Origin: Caulobacter rhizosphaerae
Lineage (GTDB): Bacteria; Pseudomonadota; Alphaproteobacteria; Caulobacterales; Caulobacteraceae
DNA length: 64,000 nt
Assembly: GCF_010977555.1 (NCBI RefSeq)
Contig: NZ_CP048815.1
Location: 2,286,501-2,350,500 of the forward strand
Direction of reading: 5' to 3'
The first letter of the stretch is position 1. Every line of letters begins with the position of its first letter. The translations under genes and the position numbers were made by a program. This document shows positions 36,008 to 43,693 of this stretch, in pieces. The notes below the pieces were generated by a model. The model was not told the DNA's origin, did not search any database, and saw nothing but the letters and a program-made list of their open reading frames with translations.

Positions 36008-36552
36008 CAGGGCGTCGGAGCCCGTCGTTGCGCGATGAGCTCGCGTACGCGTTCCTCGAACAGGGCGGGCGCCGGTATCGGCACCACCTTGGTTCTCATG
36101 AGGCTCGAGCCCTCGGCGCTGTACTGGTATTTCGCCGCGAAGCTGGCGCTGACGCTGCTGGAGCTTACCGAACCGCCGCCGCCGAACGGCGTCCAGAAGG
36201 CGCCGCCCTTGCTCACCGAGCTGCTGCTGCTGTGCTTGATCTCGGTCTCGGACTTGAATGAGATCGACATCTTCAGTTCGATCACGGTGTCGACGAACTG
36301 ATAGAAGGTCGGCGAGAAGCCCAGCTCCATCAGGCTGTATTCCTGCCCGTCGCCGAACTTGACCAGATAGTTCGTCGACTTCGCGCCGTCGCCCTCCTTC
36401 TCTTCGTCAGCCTCTTCGTCAAATCCGGCCATCAGGCGGGCGATGCGCAGGGAGACCAGATCAAGCTGCAACTGCGCCTGGGCGATGCCCACGCCCAGGC
36501 GCTGGACCATTTCGGGGAAGGGGACGGCGAGAAGTTCTGTGCCGACGCTCAT
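36007..36552 (-). CDS. Unrecognised cluster protein, shared PTFY domain (181 aa)
   Basis: 181 residues made essentially of the shared domain: helix LLAVPFPEMVQRLGVGIAQAQLQLDLVSLR, an acidic loop (DEEADEEKEGD), the motif LMELGFSPTFYQF, a strand (TVIELKMSISFKSETE), a Ser/Gly-rich loop, and AAKYQYSAEGSSLMRTKVVPIPAP, followed by a charged C-terminal helix. It is most similar to the 36574-37326 neighbour: LGF.PTFYQFVDT and KY.YSAEGSSL.RTK are shared almost exactly, which suggests a recent duplication. Confidence 0.72.
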   Translation of the reverse strand: MSVGTELLAVPFPEMVQRLGVGIAQAQLQLDLVSLRIARLMAGFDEEADEEKEGDGAKSTNYLVKFGDGQEYSLMELGFSPTFYQFVDTVIELKMSISFKSETEIKHSSSSSVSKGGAFWTPFGGGGSVSSSSVSASFAAKYQYSAEGSSLMRTKVVPIPAPALFEERVRELIAQRRAPTP

Positions 36553-36573
36553 GGCTTGGCCTCCGTGCGGGGG

Positions 36574-37326
36574 TTAGGGGGTCACCGGCGGGGCCAGCTT
36601 CTTGTCGAGCACGCGGCGGCGGCGCTCGACCTCTTCGTCCATCTGCCGACGGATGCGATCCTCGAGGATGGCGGGCGGCGGCAAGGGGACGAGCTTGGTG
36701 CGCAGCAGGCTCGATCCCTCGGCCGAGTAGCTGTATTTCGAGGCGTAGGTCGCGTCGACCTGGCTGGTCGTCACCTGGCTGTTGGTGTTGGTGCCGAACC
36801 GGCCGCCGAAGAAACCCCAGCCCATGTTGAAGCCGTTGCTCTTGGACGTGCTGGTGTTGTGTTGGCCGTAGCCGGACTCGCTGGTGCGGGTGATCTTGAT
36901 GGCGATCTTCACCTCGATGATCGTGTCGACGAACTGGTAGAAGGTCGGGGTGAAACCCAGTTCCAGCATCGACAGCCGGGTCGGCACCCGGATCAGGGCC
37001 GTGTCCTTGTCGGCCTGGGGCACTTCGTCCTTCTGGGCGTCTATGAGCGCCTTGAGGGCGTTCTTGTCGCCGCCGGTGATCGCCTCGTCGGCGGCGATAT
37101 AGGCCTCAGCCTCCTTGATGGTCATCATGTCGTAGCCAAAGAAGATCCGGCTGTCGTCGAAGGTCTGTTTGCCCTCGGCGTCGGTGATGACCTTGAGGCC
37201 GCCCATCATCTCGGCGACCTCGATGCTGCTGCCGTCGAGCTTGACCTGGCCTTCGGCGATGGCCAGCGCCATTTGGCGGATCATGTCGCCCATGGGGACG
37301 TTGAGCAGTTCCTGTCCAATCGCCAT
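36574..37326 (-). CDS. Unrecognised cluster protein, shared PTFY domain with insertion (250 aa)
   Basis: 250 residues. The helix (LLNVPMGDMIRQMALAIAEGQVKLDGSSI) and MLELGFTPTFYQF are separated by about 85 inserted residues, which include a region rich in Asp, Glu and Ala (ITGGDKNALKALIDAQKDE). Then come EVKIAIKITRTSESG, a Thr/Ser/Gly-rich loop, and ASKYSYSAEGSSLLRTKLVPLPPPAILED. The C-terminus is a charged helix (RRQMDEEVERRRRVLDKK). AGGAGA precedes the ATG at 37326. It is the closest relative of the 181-residue neighbour. Confidence 0.72.
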   Translation of the reverse strand: MAIGQELLNVPMGDMIRQMALAIAEGQVKLDGSSIEVAEMMGGLKVITDAEGKQTFDDSRIFFGYDMMTIKEAEAYIAADEAITGGDKNALKALIDAQKDEVPQADKDTALIRVPTRLSMLELGFTPTFYQFVDTIIEVKIAIKITRTSESGYGQHNTSTSKSNGFNMGWGFFGGRFGTNTNSQVTTSQVDATYASKYSYSAEGSSLLRTKLVPLPPPAILEDRIRRQMDEEVERRRRVLDKKLAPPVTP

Positions 37327-37339
37327 CGTATTCTCCTGT

Positions 37340-37816
37340 CTAGGGTGTGGGCGGAGCCTGGGGCTCGCTCATCTTGCGAAGTATGTTTTCCAGGATTTCC
37401 GGGGGCGGCAGGCTGACCAGCCGGGCCGCGATCGAGCTCATGCCCTCGGCGCTGACCGAGAATTTGCGCGCGTAGCTGACGTTCACCGAGGCGGCGACCA
37501 TCACGAAGCCGGCGTTGACGCCGACCGTCGCTCCGGCCGAGACGCCCAGCTCGGTGCTTTCCGTCATGCTGAAGCTGAGCTTCGCCTCCACCGTGGCCTC
37601 GGTGAAGCTGTAGAAGGTGGGCGTGAAACCCAGGGCGATGAGGTTGTACTTTTCCGAGCCGAGTTCGATCTCGGTCGTCGCCATCGCCTGGGCCGTGGCG
37701 ATGCTGTTGCGGTCGAGCGCATGCTGGGCGTCGGCCACGGCCACGCCCAGCCGCTCGATGATCTGCGGCAACGGCGCGGAGAGCAGCTGCCGGGTGACGG
37801 CGGCGGTTTCGCTCAT
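37340..37816 (-). CDS. Unrecognised cluster protein, minimal PTFY-domain member
   Basis: 158 residues, the shortest and cleanest member: helix LLSAPLPQIIERLGVAVADAQHALDRNSIA, motif LIALGFTPTFYSF, strand TVEAKLSFSMTES, a Gly/Ala/Val-rich stretch (LGVSAGATVGVNAGFVMVAASVNVSY), the signature ARKFSVSAEGMSSIAARLVSLPPP and a short tail. It is best used as the reference for the family. The start ATG overlaps the OmpA-containing gene's stop (ATGA at 37813-37816). No signal peptide is seen, though the central stretch is moderately hydrophobic. Confidence 0.74.
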   Translation of the reverse strand: MSETAAVTRQLLSAPLPQIIERLGVAVADAQHALDRNSIATAQAMATTEIELGSEKYNLIALGFTPTFYSFTEATVEAKLSFSMTESTELGVSAGATVGVNAGFVMVAASVNVSYARKFSVSAEGMSSIAARLVSLPPPEILENILRKMSEPQAPPTP

Positions 37817-39606
37817 GGCGTCGGCGTCGGAGCAGGGCTGGCTGCCGGCGCCGCCAGGAAGGTCTTGATCTCGTCGAGGAACTCGACGGGCGCGGGGACG
37901 GCGACGATGCGGGCGGAGATGCTGCTGTTGCCGTTCACCGACTGTTCGAATTGCCGGCTGGTGCGATAGTCGACCGCCAAGCCGACCGCGACCGAAATCT
38001 TCGGCTTGTCGGCGCTGGCCGTCGGTCCGGCCGCGATCTTGGCCAGGGCCTTGGTGACGCTGGCGCCCCCGTCGGCCGACAAGGCGATGTCGTTGGCCGA
38101 CAAGGTCACCAGATTGACGACGACCACGTCCTTGGCGTCGACGAACGTCACCACCCCGCCCTGCCGCACCGCCCGGACGCCGTGGGTGGCGCTGCCGGCG
38201 TTGACATCGCGCGCCAGGTTGAAGGCGAAGGCTTCCGGCGTGTCGACGGCAAGCGGGCCGCCGGTGGCGACAGCCGTCCCGCTGATCGCCACGGAGGTGT
38301 CCGACGCGCCGACCTTGACCGCGGTGGCGTCGACCGCCTGGGCCGCGAAGTGGCGCACGATGATGAAGCCGTTGCCGGTCGCGCCATTGCCTGTCTTGTC
38401 CGGGGTTGGCGTCGCCTGCAGTTGGGTCGCGGCGGAGTCGACGACGATCAGCAGATCGTTGGAGTCGGCCAGCAGCACCTCGGCGCGACGGAACTGCTGA
38501 TTGGCGACCTCGTCGGTGGCGCCCTTGGCCTTCCAACTGGCCTCGCCGCGCGTCTCGACCTTGCGGATCTGGCCGGCGGGGACGCCGTTGTCGGTGAGAT
38601 ACTTGGCGACGGCCTGGGCGCGCCGCTTGCCGAGGTCAAGGTTGCTGGCGTCGGTGAACATCGTGTCGGTGAAGCCGACGACGTCGACGTTCGATCCGCT
38701 GTCCTTCAGCGTCCGCGCGACCAGGGCGAGTTCTTCGATCGCGGCGGGCTTCAGGGCGGCGCTGCCGGTGTCGAACAGCGCCAGACCCAGAGTTCCGCCG
38801 CCGATCGGCAGCGTCGAGCCCACCGGATCGCGCAGGAGCTTGGCCTTGAAGCCGCCCAGGGCGTTGATCTGGTTGACCACGGCCCGGGCGTACAGCAGCT
38901 CGTTGGACTGGCTCTTGACCGTGACGACCTTGCCGGTCGCCAGGGTGAAATCCTCGCTTGTGTTGGCCGTGGGCGTAGCCACGATGCGGATGACGCCGAC
39001 GCTGGCTTCGCCCGCCGCGTAGAAGGCCACGCCCGTGTCCGTCTTGATCGGGTTCTTGGCGGTGTCGGGATCGAGCTTGAACGGCGCCTTGGTATGCTGG
39101 GCGTCGACATAGGCCCGCTCGAACTTGCCGTCCGGCGTGCGCAGAGCCTTGGCCAGCGTCTCCGCCGCCGCCTCAAGGTCGGCGCCGGTCGCGTCGGACT
39201 TCTTGCCGTCGACCGTCGCGCTGGCCGGCAGGCTCTTCAGGGTGATCTGGGCTTCCCGCGCATTGGCGGGCGCCTGGGGACCGCCGCTTCCGAAGCCGAG
39301 GTCAAGCTTGCCGCCAATGCCGAAGGCGCTGGCCTCGCCGACCTTCATGGTCAGTTGCATCGACACGGTCAGGTCGGCGTGCTGGTAGTGATAGAAGGGC
39401 GGAGACAGTCCCAACTGCAACAGGCTCTTGTCGCCCAGGCCCGGCCGTTTCTCGGCATAGGCCCCCACCTGCGCGAGGCTGTTGATGTCGAGCGCCTTCT
39501 GGGCTTCGGCGATCGACAATCCCATGGCCTTGATGAATTCGGCGACGCTCGCATCGGCCAGGATCTGGCCCGGCGTCATCTTCTCGATCGGGTTCTCGTC
39601 AGCCAT
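37813..39606 (-). CDS. Unrecognised cluster protein with an internal OmpA-like domain
   Basis: 597 residues. The N-terminal ~130 residues have the shared helix (DASVAEFIKAMGLSIAEAQKALDINSL), the motif LGLSPPFYHY and strand DLTVSMQLTMK. Residues ~267-380 are an OmpA-like peptidoglycan-binding domain: LALFDTGSAALKPAAIEEL, then VVGFTDTMFTDASNLDLGKRRAQAVAKYL with the Asp and Arg that usually contact diaminopimelate. The last ~60 residues repeat the shared C-terminal half (FEQSVNGNSSISARIVAVPAP). The OmpA module therefore lies between halves or copies of the shared domain. No signal peptide is visible. Starts and stops overlap neighbouring genes. Confidence 0.74.
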   Translation of the reverse strand: MADENPIEKMTPGQILADASVAEFIKAMGLSIAEAQKALDINSLAQVGAYAEKRPGLGDKSLLQLGLSPPFYHYQHADLTVSMQLTMKVGEASAFGIGGKLDLGFGSGGPQAPANAREAQITLKSLPASATVDGKKSDATGADLEAAAETLAKALRTPDGKFERAYVDAQHTKAPFKLDPDTAKNPIKTDTGVAFYAAGEASVGVIRIVATPTANTSEDFTLATGKVVTVKSQSNELLYARAVVNQINALGGFKAKLLRDPVGSTLPIGGGTLGLALFDTGSAALKPAAIEELALVARTLKDSGSNVDVVGFTDTMFTDASNLDLGKRRAQAVAKYLTDNGVPAGQIRKVETRGEASWKAKGATDEVANQQFRRAEVLLADSNDLLIVVDSAATQLQATPTPDKTGNGATGNGFIIVRHFAAQAVDATAVKVGASDTSVAISGTAVATGGPLAVDTPEAFAFNLARDVNAGSATHGVRAVRQGGVVTFVDAKDVVVVNLVTLSANDIALSADGGASVTKALAKIAAGPTASADKPKISVAVGLAVDYRTSRQFEQSVNGNSSISARIVAVPAPVEFLDEIKTFLAAPAASPAPTPTP

Positions 39607-40165
39607 CCATCGGCTCCTTCGTCAGCACGGCCGGTTCCCGGGCGCGTGCGCTGTTGACCGTTTCGGAACGGACCACCCAATAGCCGTGCGTCCGCTGGGC
39701 TTGCGCCAGTTGGGCGGCGCTCACGCTCAGGCCGCGCTCGGTCCAGCCGAGCAGGCGGCGGGTCAGCGGCAAACCATCGTCCAGAGCCAGGGCCGCCTCG
39801 AGGCTTGCTCGCGCGGCGGTCGTCTCGCCCGCCTTGAGCAGGTTGACGCCCTGGCGCTCCAGAAGACAGGCGCGGTCACGTTGCTGGAAGGCGCTGGGCT
39901 CCAGATCGCCAGTTTCGTTGGCGGCGCTGCTGGCCGCCTCGCCCGCCAGGGTCGCGGCCTGGCCGTGCGCGCCCATCCGCTCCAGGCTCTCGAGCACGCA
40001 GTGCAGATAGTGGCGGGCGAAGATCTGTGGCGCGCGGACGCCCTGGGCCAGCCGCAGGGCTTCGCGATACTTGGCGAGGGCCTCGGGATGGCGGCCTTTC
40101 AGGGCCAGCACCTTGCCGGCCTCGGCTTTGCTCGCGTGCAGGCCGTGGACGTCGGGGCGGGTCAT
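39599..40165 (-). CDS. TPR-like cluster protein
   Basis: 188 residues from the ATG at 40165, overlapping the upstream stop (ATGA). It is helical with TPR-like pairs (ASKAEAGKVLALKGRHPEALAKYREALRLAQ, RDRACLLERQGVNLLKAGETTAARASLEAALALDDG). A C-terminal segment (QRTHGYWVVRSETVNSARAREPAVLTKEP) is not TPR-like. It overlaps the OmpA-domain gene start by eight bases. TPR-like proteins usually mediate protein-protein contact, so it may act in assembling the cluster's products. Confidence 0.7.
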   Translation of the reverse strand: MTRPDVHGLHASKAEAGKVLALKGRHPEALAKYREALRLAQGVRAPQIFARHYLHCVLESLERMGAHGQAATLAGEAASSAANETGDLEPSAFQQRDRACLLERQGVNLLKAGETTAARASLEAALALDDGLPLTRRLLGWTERGLSVSAAQLAQAQRTHGYWVVRSETVNSARAREPAVLTKEPMDG

Positions 40166-41232
40166 TGCGCGGGCTCGGCGAACAGCACCTCGGCGCCGGC
40201 GGCCTCTAGTCTGTGACGGAGCAGTTTCGCGCGGGGGCGGGGCATCGGCGCCGTCGACAGCGGCGCCGGGGAGGGCAGGCCGACCTCCGCCAACGCCTCG
40301 GGGCGGGCGGACAGGATGTCGAGACCGACGTGCGAGAAGGTTTCCATCTCGGCCCGCACCGTCAAGCCGGCCGCCGCATAGAGCGCCATCCGGGCGGAGA
40401 CCGCGTCGAACGCGATTCCGACTTCCACCGTCACAGGCAGGGCGTTGCATATTAGGGGGTAGTCCTCGAGCGGCACGCCCGCGAGCGCCTGAAGTGCGCC
40501 GGCGCTGGCACCGGTTGCCGGCGCCGCCGTCAGGTCGAGGGAGAAGCGCAGGAAAGCCTGATTGACGACCTGAACCCGTTCCGGCGCCTTCAACCGCCGC
40601 CACAGGAGGTCGGCCTCGGCGCGGCCCAGGTCGAAGATCGTGGCCGAGCCGCCAGGCGTAACCACGGCGTCGACCGGCAGATGCGGGCGCAGGACGCCGA
40701 TCTGCAGAGAGGACAACTCGCTGGCGAACAGCGCGAACCGGGCCTCGTCGGGGCGGCTGGCTGTCAGCCGCGCCGAGCCGGCGGGGAGGGCGGCGTCCAG
40801 GGCGCGAACGGTCGCTTCGGTGACGGAGCCCAGGATCACGCCGGGCGGCGTCAGCAGCAAGTCGAGCGCTTCTTGCGGGCCCATGCCGAGGAAACGGCCG
40901 AGAACCTGGCCGACCTCGTCGGCGCGCGCTGGGTCGAGCAGTTCGCCAGCCAGGTCCAGGGTGGGGCTGCGTACGATCGGGGCGCCCGCCGGGATCACTT
41001 CGACCTCGACGCCAAGTGTTCCGATGATGGCCGCCAACCGCGCCGCGTCAGGACCGGGAAGGCCAGCCAGCAGACGGGCCGGCGCGCGATAGAGGGCGTC
41101 GACGACCGTTTCGATCGGCAGTTCGAGCGCCTGGCTCAGCACCGAGGCCGCCCGAGGCGACGCCGCGCCGATGCCCACGACGAGCACGTCGACGGCCTCG
41201 TGGGCGATGCAAGGAGGACCTGCCAGCTCCAT
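40162..41232 (-). CDS. Unrecognised cluster protein with L7/L12-like repeats, first gene of the operon
   Basis: 356 residues from the ATG at 41232 (GGAAGGGG lies upstream; an in-frame TTG at 41268 would add 12 residues). It contains at least two, perhaps three, units that recall the ribosomal L7/L12 C-terminal fold. One spans residues ~15-82 (ASVLSQALELPIETVVDALYRAPARLLAGLPGPDAARLAAIIGTLGVEVEVIPAG). The second spans ~92-160 (VGQVLGRFLGMGPQEALDLLLTPPGVILGSVTEATVRALDAAL). A C-terminal fragment is KLLRHRLEAAGAEVLFAEPA. Middle parts are beta-rich and unassigned. No signal peptide or membrane segment is seen. It leads the ten-gene operon. Confidence 0.68.
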   Translation of the reverse strand: MELAGPPCIAHEAVDVLVVGIGAASPRAASVLSQALELPIETVVDALYRAPARLLAGLPGPDAARLAAIIGTLGVEVEVIPAGAPIVRSPTLDLAGELLDPARADEVGQVLGRFLGMGPQEALDLLLTPPGVILGSVTEATVRALDAALPAGSARLTASRPDEARFALFASELSSLQIGVLRPHLPVDAVVTPGGSATIFDLGRAEADLLWRRLKAPERVQVVNQAFLRFSLDLTAAPATGASAGALQALAGVPLEDYPLICNALPVTVEVGIAFDAVSARMALYAAAGLTVRAEMETFSHVGLDILSARPEALAEVGLPSPAPLSTAPMPRPRAKLLRHRLEAAGAEVLFAEPAQ

Positions 41233-41664
41233 CACAACACCCCTTCCAAGGCGGGTTACGACACTCAATTTCTCGCGGCGCTTTTGGTGTCGAATGGACT
41301 CGTGTCAGAGTTGCAAGACTTTGTAAAGCGACCGAAGCGTTCAGCAACTAAAACTTGCGTATTGAGCCATAACATCCATGGGTGAGGCGGGCGCGGGCGC
41401 GAAAAGAGGTCGCTTGGCGAACCGACGGCCGCTGCTGTCGCCGCGAGGATCGCCCCGCGGGCGAGGCACGGTTTTCATTTTCGCGAAAGCCGCGTCAAAG
41501 AAGGAAGCGTCGGTCCCCTCCCGAGCAGCGGTTCGGCGGGGCGGTGGGCCCTCGACCGCTGGCTACGGTGTTTTCCAACGAAGCGGGCGCCGGTTCGTCG
41601 TCGGAAAATGCGTCAAAACAAATATCTAAAACGCCGGCCTGACACAGTCAGGTCCGGAAAAGCT
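41233..41664. other. Intergenic region upstream of the undescribed cluster
   Basis: About 430 bases without a supported gene; short open frames here lack family resemblance or good start sites. The part nearest the cluster (41270-41380) is relatively AT-rich and probably contains the cluster promoter on the minus strand. I see no perfect inverted repeat or clear terminator for the kinase gene. Confidence 0.5.
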
Positions 41665-43452
41665 CTAGGCGTCCAGCCGCACGGGACTTTCGGAAATCGG
41701 CTGAAGCGGCGCCTCAATGCGGCACACAAGCCCGGTCGGGGCGAAGTCCAGCGCCACCGCGCCGCCCAGGTCCTTTTCGACGCTCACCTTGATCAGGCGA
41801 GAACCGAAGCCGGCCTTGGTCGGTGGCGAGACAGCGGGCCCGCCGGTCTCGCGCCATTCCAGGACCAGCATCGGTTCAGGGCGCTCGATGTCGAAGGTCG
41901 CCCATTGCACGTCCAAGCGGCCGTTGGGCGTCGAGAGCGCGCCGTACTTGGCTGCGTTGGTGGCGAGCTCGTGGAGGACCATCCCCAGCGCCAGAGCGTG
42001 GCGGGCGGGCAGCCGGAGCGATGGGCCGACCAGCGTGACCTGTTCGGCCGGATAGGGCGCCATCTCCTGCGCCAGAAGGTCGCCGATCTCCGCCGCCTCC
42101 CAACTGGCCTGCGTCAGCACGTTGTGGGTGGCCGACAGCGCCATCAAACGGTCCTCGAAGGCCCGCCGAAACTCGCTCAGCGAGGCGGCACCCCGCGCCG
42201 TCTGGCTGGCGATCGACTGGATGGTGGCGAGCGTGTTCTTGACCCGGTGATTGAGTTCGTTGGTCAGCAGGCGATGGCGTTGTTCACTGGCGGTGACGGC
42301 GGCGAACGCCTCATGCCGATCGGTGACGTCCAGCACCACGCCGATCATCCGAACCGCCCGGCCGCGCTGATCGTAGATCACCTTTCCACGAACATTCACC
42401 CAGCGGTCCTGCGCGAGCAGCTGGTATTCGTGGTCGTAGTCGCCGCCCGTGCGCTGGGCGCTCTCGACGGCGCGATCGCGGCGGGTCCGGTCCTCCGGGG
42501 AGAGGGCGCCAAGCCAGTGCTCCAGCGTCAGGTCCTCGTCGCCGCGCAAATCAAACAGCGCCTTGACCTGACTGGAAGCCTGCAGCGACTGACTGCGCAG
42601 GTCATACTCCCAATAGCCGACGCCGCCGGCGTCAAGGGCCTGAAGGATGTTGCCGCGCTGGTCATAAAGCGAGGCCATGATGGCCAGGAACAGGACGAGC
42701 AGGGTGCCGGCCGCTACACCGACACCGAGCAGGAACGGCGGAACGCCCATCGACGCCATGGACGCCGCGCCTGGAATAGGCGTGAGTTCAAGCGCGGCCA
42801 TGGCGGTGTAGTGCATGCCCACGACGGCGACGCCAAGCAGGCTGGCGGCGAGCAGGCGAGAGATCGCCGTCCTGGGTTGGCGCGCGACGAAGAGGCCAAT
42901 GGTGGAGGCGACGATGGCGATCGCCAGGGAGAGCGCGACGAGACCTGGACGATAGTCCAGGGTCATGGCGGTCCGCAGGGCGGCCATGCCAACATAGTGC
43001 ATTGCGCAAATGCCCAGGCCCATGGCTGCACCAGCCAACAGCACATGACCCGACCGTGCGCCGGGCCGGGTCGCGGCGATGAAGGCGCCCCAGGTCGAGC
43101 TGATCGCGAGAACGAGCGAAAGGGCGGTCAGTCCTGGCGCGTAGACCACCGGCACGCCGGGGTCGAAGCCCAGCATGGCGATGAAGTGCATGGACCAGAT
43201 CGACAGCCCCATGGCGATGGCCGCCGTGCTGGTCCAGGTCAGCCTGGCTCGCCCCAGATGAGTTTGGACCCGGCTGGCCAGGTCGAGCGCCACCCAGGAG
43301 CCGAACACCGCCACGAGCAGGGAAAGGCAAACAAGGGTCCAGTCGTGATGATGGTGGTGCAGAATGGCGAGACTCTCGGCCAGGCGTCCTTCTGACGAGT
43401 AGAGGGCTGCAGGGCGGCGCTGCTGGCAAGCCTGAATTTTCCACGGGTTCAA
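41665..43452 (-). CDS. MHYT-domain sensor histidine kinase (HWE/HisKA_2 type)
   Basis: About 595 residues; the start is uncertain because no ATG fits, so the TTG at 43452 is used, with another in-frame TTG at 43551 and a CTG near 43383. The N-terminus has seven hydrophobic segments with MHYT motifs (MHFIAML, MHYVGMAAL, MHYTAMAAL), which may bind copper or sense redox or gases. A PAS domain (residues ~270-390) precedes the kinase: LLTNELNHRVKNTLATIQSIASQT with the phospho-acceptor His, and VLHELATNAAKYGALS in the ATPase part. No adjacent response regulator is visible. Confidence 0.82.
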   Translation of the reverse strand: MNPWKIQACQQRRPAALYSSEGRLAESLAILHHHHHDWTLVCLSLLVAVFGSWVALDLASRVQTHLGRARLTWTSTAAIAMGLSIWSMHFIAMLGFDPGVPVVYAPGLTALSLVLAISSTWGAFIAATRPGARSGHVLLAGAAMGLGICAMHYVGMAALRTAMTLDYRPGLVALSLAIAIVASTIGLFVARQPRTAISRLLAASLLGVAVVGMHYTAMAALELTPIPGAASMASMGVPPFLLGVGVAAGTLLVLFLAIMASLYDQRGNILQALDAGGVGYWEYDLRSQSLQASSQVKALFDLRGDEDLTLEHWLGALSPEDRTRRDRAVESAQRTGGDYDHEYQLLAQDRWVNVRGKVIYDQRGRAVRMIGVVLDVTDRHEAFAAVTASEQRHRLLTNELNHRVKNTLATIQSIASQTARGAASLSEFRRAFEDRLMALSATHNVLTQASWEAAEIGDLLAQEMAPYPAEQVTLVGPSLRLPARHALALGMVLHELATNAAKYGALSTPNGRLDVQWATFDIERPEPMLVLEWRETGGPAVSPPTKAGFGSRLIKVSVEKDLGGAVALDFAPTGLVCRIEAPLQPISESPVRLDA

Positions 43453-43693
43453 TCGGAGCGTGGATTTCAGCGGGTCTTGTCTCGGCCGCGGCGCTCGGTG
43501 ACCGCCAAAGAGGGAAGCGCCAAGACCACCGAAACGACGGTCCGGCCGCAAACGGCTTGTCGGTTGGCTGGAGAGGCCTTGAATTTCCGCCGCCAGGGGA
43601 CGAGGGAGATGAGCGCGTGGCGCGTAACGCCCGTGGAGATCGCGTTGCGGCCCATTACGGCCCTTCGCTGCACGCCATCGTCAAAGGGCAGTC

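Noticed and set aside
32325..41232. Interpretation as a contractile injection system, type VI secretion or tailocin
   Set aside because: No sheath, tube, baseplate, spike, AAA ATPase or lysis genes are seen, and no subunit resembles them.
32325..41232. Interpretation as a protease-linked trypco conflict system
   Set aside because: The resemblance is a vague domain layout recalled from memory, and no trypsin, caspase or NTPase gene is present.
41378..41642. Two overlapping small open frames between the cluster and the kinase
   Set aside because: No good start sites, biased composition and no family resemblance.
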